Source: Sphingobacteriales bacterium TSM_CSM
GTDB lineage: Bacteria > Bacteroidota > Bacteroidia > Chitinophagales > UBA2359
NCBI GenBank assembly: GCA_002212725.1
Contig: MTCR01000053.1
Coordinates: 1-38,949 of the forward strand
Reading direction: 5' to 3'
Length of the DNA: 38,949 nt
Below the pieces are notes generated by a model. It ran no database searches. It had not been told where the DNA came from and worked only from the letters and a program-made list of their open reading frames with translations. Below are positions 31,818 through 38,949 of the stretch, one piece after another. Positions within the stretch are counted from its first letter, which is position 1. Every line of letters starts with the position of its first letter. A program made the position numbers and the translations under genes.

Positions 31818-33518
31818 ATGCTCTTTAACCAAACCTTCAAAAGTATAAGGCGCGTGCGCGAAATAGTTCGCGTGCTGGTAAAATACGGGTTTGAAGATGT
31901 GGTAGCCAATACGGTGCTAATTAATTTTGTTCCGCAAAAACAACGGCTTAAGTGGGTTAGAGAAGAGCGGCCAATTTTTGATTTCAGCCGATGGGAACGC
32001 ATACGCATGGTTTGCGAAGAACTGGGCGCTACCTTTATTAAACTGGCACAGGTACTCAGCAACCGCCCCGATGTTTTGCCCGAACCCCTTATTGTGGAAC
32101 TGGAAAAACTGCAAAATGAAGTACCGCCGTTTGAATATGAAAAGGTAAAAGCAATAATTCAAAGCGAACTCGGACGGCCGCTTGAAGAAATTTTTGAGTA
32201 CTTCAATGAAAAACCAATCGGGTCGGCTTCTATTGGGCAGGTTCACCGCGCCCGACTTAAAAACGGACACGAGGTGGTGGTAAAGGTGCAACGTCCCGAA
32301 GTTGCCCGCCTCATTGAAACCGACCTCAACATTATTAAGGTAGTGGTGGCAAGAGGCGAAAAATTCTTTGAAAAAAACGGCATTATTAACCTCATGGACG
32401 TTGTAGAGGCCTTTGAACGCAGTATGCAAAAAGAACTCGACTACAACAACGAAGCCCGGAACATTCAAATGTTCAGGGCAACTTTTAAAAAGCAAAAGAA
32501 GTTTTTTGCACCCGCCGCCTACCGCGAATACAGCAGCCGCCGCGTTTTGGTGCTCGAATACGTAAAAGGCTGCAAAATTACCGATGTGGCACAGCTTCGG
32601 GCCTGGAACCTCGACCCCGCCAAAATAGCCGAAACCGGTATTGACATTTACCTGACCCAAATCTTCGAATTTGGCATTTTCCATGCCGACCCCCACCCGG
32701 GCAACGTGTTGGTGCGCGAAGACGGGGTTATTTGCCTCATTGATTTTGGAATGGTTGGTAAATTAAGCCCAAAAGATAAATTTGCCTTTGCCGGCATTTT
32801 TGTAGGCATGGCTCAGCAAAATCCCAAAATGACCGCCGATAGCCTGCGCGCCTTAGCCATTGACGACAATATTACCGATATGCGCGCCCTGGAATATGAA
32901 CTGGGCGAACTGATTGAAGATTTTGCCACCCTTGATGTAGGGGAATCAAACATGGCCGAATTTTCCGACCGGCTTCAGCAGGTTATTTATGCCCACCGCA
33001 TAAGGCTGCCCGGCGGCGTTTTTATTATTCTTCGGGCTTTGGCTATCCTCGAAGGCATCGGAAAACTTATTCACCCCAATTTTAACACGGCAGCTTTTAT
33101 TGAACCCTATGGACGAAAACTGCTGCTCGATAAATATTCGCCGCAAAACCTGGGCACCGAGGCTTTTTCGCTCGTTTCTAAGTTGTTTAACTTTTTGCAC
33201 GTTTTTCCAAATGAAGTGCGCGACATACTCATACGCACCCGAAAAGGAAAACTGGTAATTCAGGTTGAACACAAAGGCTACGAACAGGCACTCAACCGCC
33301 TCGACAGAACCATAAACCGCCTTATACTTACGCTTATTATTGTGGCGCTGCTTATTTCGTCTTCCATAAGCCTTACCATTCTTACCGGCTCCAACATTCA
33401 GGCACTTATTACCCAAAGCGGTATTCCGTACCTTAGCGTAATAGGGTTTATTACTGCCGGCGCTTTGGGACTGCTGCTCATGTATGCCGTTTTGCGCAGC
33501 CGCGCACCGCGCAACTAA
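31818..33518 (+). CDS. UbiB/AarF/ABC1-family atypical kinase
   Basis: 566 residues from MLFNQTFKSIRRVREIV. The ABC1/UbiB hallmarks are present: a K-L-A-Q version of the KxGQ motif in LGATFIKLAQVLSNRPDVLP, the A-rich loop PIGSASIGQVHRARL, Lys in VVVKVQRPE, HADPHPGNVLVREDG for the catalytic loop, and LIDFGMVG as the DFG-like metal site. Two membrane helices close the protein (LILTLIIVALLISSSISLTIL and the YLSVIGFITAGALGLLLMYAV region). UbiB proteins are ATPases that extract or organise isoprenoid lipids for quinone synthesis; in menaquinone-using Bacteroidota the exact lipid is unknown. An in-frame ATG at 31785 would add 11 residues. A small membrane protein gene follows. Confidence 0.88.
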   Translation: MLFNQTFKSIRRVREIVRVLVKYGFEDVVANTVLINFVPQKQRLKWVREERPIFDFSRWERIRMVCEELGATFIKLAQVLSNRPDVLPEPLIVELEKLQNEVPPFEYEKVKAIIQSELGRPLEEIFEYFNEKPIGSASIGQVHRARLKNGHEVVVKVQRPEVARLIETDLNIIKVVVARGEKFFEKNGIINLMDVVEAFERSMQKELDYNNEARNIQMFRATFKKQKKFFAPAAYREYSSRRVLVLEYVKGCKITDVAQLRAWNLDPAKIAETGIDIYLTQIFEFGIFHADPHPGNVLVREDGVICLIDFGMVGKLSPKDKFAFAGIFVGMAQQNPKMTADSLRALAIDDNITDMRALEYELGELIEDFATLDVGESNMAEFSDRLQQVIYAHRIRLPGGVFIILRALAILEGIGKLIHPNFNTAAFIEPYGRKLLLDKYSPQNLGTEAFSLVSKLFNFLHVFPNEVRDILIRTRKGKLVIQVEHKGYEQALNRLDRTINRLILTLIIVALLISSSISLTILTGSNIQALITQSGIPYLSVIGFITAGALGLLLMYAVLRSRAPRN

Positions 33519-33604
33519 CCATACCGCTACCTTGTTGCAAAGGAACTTTTTGCCCTTGCTTCGGGTTAATTATAGCAGTTCCATCATTTCAAGTTCCGGT
33601 AATT

Positions 33605-33781
33605 ATGAAAAAAATCGTTTTTATTGTTGTGGTCGTTATTTTGCTCATTATTGGGCTTAAACTTTTAAGGGGGCTGTTTTATCTTGCCATTATACTGCTG
33701 GTTGCCGGTTTTTTGTATAACCAATTTAAAGACAAACTGCCCCAAAACAAGCCCGGCTCCGGAACCATAAAAATTGACTGA
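33605..33781 (+). CDS. 58-residue small membrane protein
   Basis: ATG at 33605 opens a 58-codon frame: MKKIVFIVVVVILLIIGLKL as the first membrane helix, then LRGLFYLAIILLVAGFLY as a second, and a polar tail (NQFKDKLPQNKPGSGTIKID). The hairpin-like two-helix design, positive residues at the turn and the in-frame TGA at 33779-33781 support a real gene. It lies 86 bp after the UbiB-like gene on the same strand and converges with galT. No family was recognised; it may be co-expressed with the UbiB-like protein. Confidence 0.65.
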   Translation: MKKIVFIVVVVILLIIGLKLLRGLFYLAIILLVAGFLYNQFKDKLPQNKPGSGTIKID

Positions 33782-33802
33782 TTGCTGCCTTTACACCCAT
33801 AC

Positions 33803-34816
33803 TCAAAACAAAACCTTGCCACTCAGCCCTTGTTCGCTAAACCGTTGCAGGGCTTTGCGCAAAATTCCGGCGGTTTCTTCTACTGCCATTGTGTTGGCTG
33901 CCGCCCATGCCCCCATTTCTGATGATGCATACCATTTTACCTTGTGTTTTTCCCGCAAGGGGGGGTAAAATTCTATGTGAAAGCGGTACCATTGCTCGCA
34001 ATCTTCGTATTCGGGGCTGTTTACCGGCGTTTGGTGTATGCACATCATATAAGGAAAGGGGCGGTCAAAAACACGGTCAAAAGCGCCGGTTATTTGCTTT
34101 AACATCTGTGCCAGGCCTTGCTGCATTTGTACCGAAAAACCGGTAAAACTACCCACTTGCTCTTTGCATACTATAAAAACCCCAAAGGGGTAATCGGTAA
34201 AATAGGGCAGATAAGCCACAAAATGTTCGTTTTCGGCAATTATGCGGCGGCCGTCTTGCAGTTCAAAACGGTTCATGGCTTCAAACAGTGGTATGCCATG
34301 CTGTTGGTAATAAGCTTTGCAACTGTCTAATTCGGTTTTAATCTTCAAGGGAACAAACGGATAGGCATATAATTGTCCGTGCGGATGATGCATGGTAACC
34401 CCTACTTCCTCTCCCCTGTTTTCAAAAGGAAAAATATATTTAACCCGATGGTCGGCGCTCAACACTTCCTGCCTTTCTTTCCAAACCGAAACTAATTTTT
34501 CAATATGCGGCACCGGCAACTCGTTTAAACTTGCCGCATGATTGGGCGAATATAGTATAACTTCGCAATGTCCGTAAGCGGCCGCCTCATGATATACATT
34601 ACCCGATGCTGCTGCTATTTGTTCATCGGCCACATCGGGCAAAATGCTCAATGCCGGAAAATCATTGGCATATACATACACCTCATAATCATCGGGCACT
34701 TTTCCGCTTCCCGGGCAAAACGGGCAATAATCTTTGGGTAAATGCGGGCGGCTTTGCCGGTTGGCAGCTACCATTGTATAGGTACGCAACAGGGGGTTCC
34801 AGCGCAGGTGTGGCAT
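33803..34816 (-). CDS. galT: galactose-1-phosphate uridylyltransferase
   Basis: A 337-residue HIT-superfamily enzyme. It shows a CPFCPG zinc site (Cys31, Cys34), a core HHPHGQLYAYP with HPH at 144-146 where His146 should be the uridylylated nucleophile, and Gln148. The C-terminal half reads FGVFIVCKE and later HIEFYPPLR. It exchanges UMP between UDP-glucose and galactose-1-phosphate in the Leloir pathway. Galactokinase and GalE are not in the window, so the gene stands alone. The start is the ATG giving MPHLRWNPLLRTY, the family's usual N-terminus. Confidence 0.93.
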   Translation of the reverse strand: MPHLRWNPLLRTYTMVAANRQSRPHLPKDYCPFCPGSGKVPDDYEVYVYANDFPALSILPDVADEQIAAASGNVYHEAAAYGHCEVILYSPNHAASLNELPVPHIEKLVSVWKERQEVLSADHRVKYIFPFENRGEEVGVTMHHPHGQLYAYPFVPLKIKTELDSCKAYYQQHGIPLFEAMNRFELQDGRRIIAENEHFVAYLPYFTDYPFGVFIVCKEQVGSFTGFSVQMQQGLAQMLKQITGAFDRVFDRPFPYMMCIHQTPVNSPEYEDCEQWYRFHIEFYPPLREKHKVKWYASSEMGAWAAANTMAVEETAGILRKALQRFSEQGLSGKVLF

Positions 34817-34832
34817 AAACAGTTTTTTCGGG

Positions 34833-34840
34833 CAAATTTA
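34833..34840 (-). promoter_or_regulatory. -7 element of galT
   Basis: The minus strand reads TAAATTTG (34840-34833), 17 nt before the galT ATG, so the leader would be very short. A matching TTTG is not obvious. Confidence 0.4.
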
Positions 34841-34926
34841 GGCAACTTCGGTTCATCATCCATGCTTTGCTCAGCTTATCGGGCATAAACATAAAATTTT
34901 CAACCGGTTGCAAACCTTATCTAAAC

Positions 34927-34963
34927 AAACTGCCCCTGCACTTTATGCGTACAGGGGCAGTTT
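34927..34963 (-). terminator. terminator of the large adhesin gene
   Basis: AAACTGCCCCTG (34927-34938) and CAGGGGCAGTTT (34952-34963) form a perfect 12-bp stem with a 13-nt loop, 23 bp after the adhesin stop codon. The T content that follows on the minus strand (GTTTAG) is modest. Confidence 0.7.
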
Positions 34964-34985
34964 CACTAACCAACTAAACGCCGGC

Positions 34986-37900
34986 TTATCTTACCACCAT
35001 TACCCTTAGTTGCTCTTGTTTGCCGCTTTCGGTTCGCAACACCGCATAATACGTGCCCGATGGTAAATCGTTCATATCAAACATAAATTCGTAGAACGAC
35101 TCTTCTTGGGCAATATCGTCAAACAATACAGCAACCTCCTTGCCGTCAACGGCATAAACAACCAGTTTCATGTGCTCATTTACATGACTTGTAAACGACA
35201 AGGTTGTTTGTCCGCCGGTAGGATTGGGCGAAGCAGTTAAGTTTTCAACTGCTTTCTCGCCGGTTTTAAACCCTCTTGATGTATTGGGAACATAGAAAAA
35301 CTGGGTAATGCTATTGCCGCCGCAATCAGTTACGGTTACCACATACCAGCCTTGGCTCAAACCACTATATGTATGCGAAGAACCGGTTGAAGCCATGGTT
35401 CCCGTAGCCGGACTCCAGGCGTAGTTATATGCTGCTCCGGGAGGCGGGCACGGCACACCACCTGTTACAAATAAGGTTATAGAGCCATTCCCGACTGTAG
35501 TGAGGCTGCTGTTTTGCGTAATGCTGTAACTGGTAATTACAATGGATGTACCACATACGCTAATGCCAACCGTAGTATTGGCCACAGCAGAACACCCTGC
35601 CGAGTTGGTTACCGTTACCGTATAAATGCCAGCATTGGCAGTAGTAACAGTGCCTATTACCGGGTTTTGGACGGAAGAAACAAACCCGTTGGGGCCGCTC
35701 CATGAATAATTGGTTCCGCCCGATGCCGATAATGTTAACGAAGCACCTGCACATAACGGCCCGTTATTGGAAGCCGTGGCAACAGGTACAGCATTTACCG
35801 TAACGGTTTTACTTGCCGTTGCCGTACAACCCGATGCGTTGGTGACCGTTACCGTATATGCGCCGGTCATGGCCGTGGTTGCTGCCGGTATGCTAATGCT
35901 TGTACCGCTGCTGCTAAACCCGCCCGGGCCGTTCCACAAATACGATGTTCCGCCACTTGCACTCAAGTTGATGGTGCCTCCTGCGCACAAACTGCTCACA
36001 CCGCTGATACCGGCCGATGGTGATGTGTTAACCGTAACCGAAGTAGCTGCCACTGCACTGCAACCCGAAATATTGGTTACCGTTACCGTGTAAGTACCCG
36101 ACATAGATGTGGTTGCATTTGGCCTTACCGGATTCTGAACAGTAGAATTAAACAACGAAGGACCTGACCATGAATAAGATGAACCGCCCGATGCCGTAAG
36201 GTTTATGGCATTGCCCGAACAAACAGGACTGTTACTGCCCGCCGTAGCTACAGGTGCAGCATTAACTGTTACTGCCTGACTGGCCGTTGCCGTACAACCC
36301 GATGCGTTGGTTACCGTTACTGTATATATACCCGTTGCTGCTACCGTTGCCCCAACCACCGCAACACTCGAACCGCCGCTGCTAAACCCGTTCGGGCCAC
36401 TCCAAACATACGTTGTGCCGCCGGTAGCCGAAAGGGTTATGGTTTTTCCGGCACATATTGTTGTAGTTCCGCTGATGCTGGGTGTAGGTGCGGCATTAAT
36501 TGTTACGGTTCGGACTGCCGTTGCCGTACATCCGCCGGAGCCGGTTACCGTTACCGTATAAGTTCCTGCCATGGCCGAAGTTGCGGGCGAAAGCGTAATA
36601 CTCGCGCCCGAAGCGGTAAAGCCCGATGGGCCGCTCCAGGCATAAGAAACACCACCCGATGCTGTAAGGTTAACAATACCACCTGCACATACCGATGAAG
36701 TGCCGGTTACACTTGCCGCAGGCGAAGTAACTACCGATACCGTTGTGTAAGCGCTTGCCGTACAGCCCGATGAGTTGGTTACCGTTACAATGTAATTGCC
36801 GGCCATTGCCAAAGTAGCGCCGGTTCTTATCGGGTTTTGAGTGTTGTTGAAATACCCGTTCGGGCCGGTCCAAGTATATGATACTCCCCCGCTTGCACTA
36901 AGGTTAATGGTGCCTCCAATGCACACAGGGCCATTATTGCCGGCCGTAGCTGTCGGAACGGGGTTAACCACAACGTTTACACTGGTGGTGGCTGTACACC
37001 CGCTGCTGTTGGTAACGGTTACTGTATAAATACCACCCATTGCAGCTGCTGCATTGGTTCTTACTATGTTTTGTTGCAGAGAACTAAAACCACCGGGGCC
37101 GCTCCATTGGTAAGAAACGCCACCGCTTGCAGTAAGGTTAATGGTATTGCCGGCACATACACTGGTTGCCCCGGTTATTCCTGCCACAGGAAGGCTGTTC
37201 ACTACAACTGTGGTACTCAAAGCCGCCGTACAACCCGAAGTGCTGGTAACCGTTACAGAATAAGTGCCGCCCATGGCCAAAGTAGCGCCGGTTCTTACTG
37301 GGTTCTGCAGTGTTGAACTAAAACCACCCGGGCCAATCCATTGGTAAGAGCCGCCGCCGCTTGAAGTAAGGTTTATGGTACCACCCACACATACCGGGCT
37401 GTTGCTGCCAATGGTAGCAGGTGTGGTTGATGTAACCGTTACCGTAGCATTACATATAGCAGTATTTCCGCTGCCGTCGCTTACTGTAAGCGTTACGGTG
37501 TTGTTACCAACATTGGCACATGAAAACAGACTGGGTAATACAGTCATGCTGGTAATACCGCAATTATCGGTGCTGTTATTGTTTATCTGCGCTGCCGTAA
37601 TACCGGCTGTTCCTCCGGCAATAGCAACGGTTATGTTTTGGCAATTTGCTGTCGGCGCTATATTATCATAAACTGTTACAGTAGCATTACAAGAAGAGGT
37701 ATTCGTACTGAAATCGGTTACTGTCAGCGTAACAGTATTGTTGCCAATGTTAGCGCAATTGAACGTATTGGGTTGTACACTCATGCCCGATATTCCGCAG
37801 TTATCGCTGCTGTTGTTATTTACCTGCGAAGCGGTAATACTGGCAGTTCCCAGGGCATTTAAATATACAAAGGTGCTTTTGCAGGCTGCGGTTGGTGCAA

Positions 37901-38949
37901 CCGGGTCTTGTACCAATACTGTTGCCAAACAACTGGATAAATTTCCATTTGTATCGCTTACGGTTAAGGTTACCGTATTGTTACCAATATTTGTGCACGT
38001 AAACGAATTGGGACTTACCGATAAACTAACACTGCCGCTACAATTATCGGTACTGCCGTTGTTAACCTGTGCTGCCGTTACCGATGCAGTGCCGGCCGGG
38101 TTTAGCTGTGCAATAACCGGCATTGTTTGGCATAGTGCTGTTGGCGCTGTTGTTTCGGTTACGGTAACACTGGCAGAACAGAACGCGCTGTTTCCACTTG
38201 CGTCGGTTACGGTTAGTACTACCGTTTGCGTTCCAATATCGGCACAGGTAAATATATTCTTACTCAACAACATGGTTGCAATACTACAATTATCACTGCT
38301 GCCATTGTTCACCTGCAACGGATCTACCGTTACCGAACCACCCACGCCTATCGGAACTGAAATATTCTGACAAACTGCAACAGGCGGTATATTGTCTTTT
38401 ACCGTAATTGTACTGCTACAGGTAGCTACATTCCCGCTTAAATCAGTAACCGAAAGCGTTACAACCGGATTGCCAACATTGGCACAGGTAAAGTTCAGGG
38501 GGCTTGCCGTTACCGAAGCAATACCGCAGTTGTCAGAACTTCCGTTATTAACTGCTGCAACAGTAATACTGCCGGTTCCGCTGCTGTTGAGCAATACCAC
38601 TATTCCGCTCTGGCAAAGTGCGGTGGGAGGTGTAACATCTTGCACCACTACCAATGCTGCACAACTGGCACTATGTCCGTTTACATCTGTAACCGTTAAA
38701 GTTACGGTATTACCCCCCACATTGGCGCAGGTAAAACTATTGGGCAATGCCGTCATGCTTTGTATGGCACAGTTATCCGAACTGCCGTTGTTTACCTGTG
38801 AAGCGGTAATACTCGCTAAGCCCGATGTATTAAGTTGCACCGTTGCATTCTGGCATATAGCATTGGGTGCAACATTATCCTGTACCGTCACGGATGCCGA
38901 GCAAGTCGAGGCATTGCCGTTTACATCCGTTACCGTTAAGGTTACCGTA
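34986..38949 (-). CDS. very large repetitive T9SS surface protein (HYR, Ig-like and SprB-like repeats), 5' end outside window
   Basis: The open frame runs from the right edge to the stop at 34986, more than 1,300 residues, with the N-terminus missing. From the N-side there are six complete HYR-like units of about 80 residues plus a partial one (each with NNxSxDNC, FTCANVGNNTVTLTVTD and a cysteine pair). Eight Ig-like units of about 75 residues follow (each VCxGGTINLTASGG, SYxWSGPxGF, then GTYTVTVTNxSGCTA). Next comes one SprB-like unit (VGNGSITLFVTGG to GWYVVTVTDCGGN). A T9SS sorting tail ends the protein (NLTASPNPTGGQTTLSF to LPSGTYYAVLR and LRVMVVR). Such proteins are cell-surface adhesins or gliding-type filaments. 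No catalytic domain is visible in the part seen. The near-identical repeats make mis-assembly possible. Confidence 0.88.
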   Translation of the reverse strand, partial: TVTLTVTDVNGNASTCSASVTVQDNVAPNAICQNATVQLNTSGLASITASQVNNGSSDNCAIQSMTALPNSFTCANVGGNTVTLTVTDVNGHSASCAALVVVQDVTPPTALCQSGIVVLLNSSGTGSITVAAVNNGSSDNCGIASVTASPLNFTCANVGNPVVTLSVTDLSGNVATCSSTITVKDNIPPVAVCQNISVPIGVGGSVTVDPLQVNNGSSDNCSIATMLLSKNIFTCADIGTQTVVLTVTDASGNSAFCSASVTVTETTAPTALCQTMPVIAQLNPAGTASVTAAQVNNGSTDNCSGSVSLSVSPNSFTCTNIGNNTVTLTVSDTNGNLSSCLATVLVQDPVAPTAACKSTFVYLNALGTASITASQVNNNSSDNCGISGMSVQPNTFNCANIGNNTVTLTVTDFSTNTSSCNATVTVYDNIAPTANCQNITVAIAGGTAGITAAQINNNSTDNCGITSMTVLPSLFSCANVGNNTVTLTVSDGSGNTAICNATVTVTSTTPATIGSNSPVCVGGTINLTSSGGGSYQWIGPGGFSSTLQNPVRTGATLAMGGTYSVTVTSTSGCTAALSTTVVVNSLPVAGITGATSVCAGNTINLTASGGVSYQWSGPGGFSSLQQNIVRTNAAAAMGGIYTVTVTNSSGCTATTSVNVVVNPVPTATAGNNGPVCIGGTINLSASGGVSYTWTGPNGYFNNTQNPIRTGATLAMAGNYIVTVTNSSGCTASAYTTVSVVTSPAASVTGTSSVCAGGIVNLTASGGVSYAWSGPSGFTASGASITLSPATSAMAGTYTVTVTGSGGCTATAVRTVTINAAPTPSISGTTTICAGKTITLSATGGTTYVWSGPNGFSSGGSSVAVVGATVAATGIYTVTVTNASGCTATASQAVTVNAAPVATAGSNSPVCSGNAINLTASGGSSYSWSGPSLFNSTVQNPVRPNATTSMSGTYTVTVTNISGCSAVAATSVTVNTSPSAGISGVSSLCAGGTINLSASGGTSYLWNGPGGFSSSGTSISIPAATTAMTGAYTVTVTNASGCTATASKTVTVNAVPVATASNNGPLCAGASLTLSASGGTNYSWSGPNGFVSSVQNPVIGTVTTANAGIYTVTVTNSAGCSAVANTTVGISVCGTSIVITSYSITQNSSLTTVGNGSITLFVTGGVPCPPPGAAYNYAWSPATGTMASTGSSHTYSGLSQGWYVVTVTDCGGNSITQFFYVPNTSRGFKTGEKAVENLTASPNPTGGQTTLSFTSHVNEHMKLVVYAVDGKEVAVLFDDIAQEESFYEFMFDMNDLPSGTYYAVLRTESGKQEQLRVMVVR

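Noticed and set aside
35710..38370. Series of plus-strand open frames opposite the adhesin gene
   Set aside because: Their repeating, Val/Thr/Pro-rich sequence mirrors the repeat units of the minus-strand adhesin, so they are antisense shadows.

Overview
The window looks like chromosomal DNA of a member of the Bacteroidota. The signs are promoters of the TTG/TTTG-N19-25-TAnnTTTG type, absence of clear Shine-Dalgarno sequences, two secreted proteins with type IX secretion (T9SS) sorting tails, a PorE-like OmpA protein, and the gene neighbourhoods xerC-hpf-tRNA and adk-obg. I cannot name the genus. A Chitinophagales- or Saprospira-like lineage is plausible but is only inference.

Layout. 1-1500 (minus strand): the 5' part of tRNA-Tyr, hpf and xerC. 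In this phylum this block normally leads into a tRNA-tuf translation cluster, which would lie beyond the left edge. 1956-4229: aconitase, closed by a strong terminator. 4460-6234: a two-gene cassette of an AAA/ABC-type ATPase and a PIN-like nuclease, probably acquired and possibly defensive. 6372-7340: a T9SS cargo protein. 7353-10001 (minus): adk, obg and an EamA transporter. 10355-18727 (plus): a DUF4286 protein, a 1001-aa PorE-like protein with an added SPOR domain, a secreted sphingomyelinase-like enzyme and a large secreted protein with dockerin-like loops. 18732-20563 (minus): branched-chain aminotransferase, then an Ile/Val-rich leader peptide and attenuator, then an internally deleted ketol-acid reductoisomerase remnant. 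21053-25267 (minus): three tandem paralogous secreted thioredoxin-fold proteins. 25684-27165 (plus): lpxB and a rhodanese. 27319-27897 (minus): an ECF sigma factor. 28395-33781 (plus): uvrA, a UbiB/AarF kinase-like protein and a 58-aa membrane protein. 33803-34816 (minus): galT. 34986 to the right edge (minus): a very large repetitive T9SS adhesin, cut by the window end.

Housekeeping functions dominate: ribosome hibernation, chromosome dimer resolution, TCA cycle, nucleotide balance, ribosome assembly, lipid A synthesis, excision repair and galactose metabolism. Surface and secretion functions lie between them. The parts most worth a second look are the ATPase-PIN pair, the ilv attenuator that now precedes only a broken ilvC, the two inverted copies of a roughly 150-bp non-coding element (10073-10221 and 31311-31476), and the thioredoxin-like triplet in which two members have each lost a different active-site feature.
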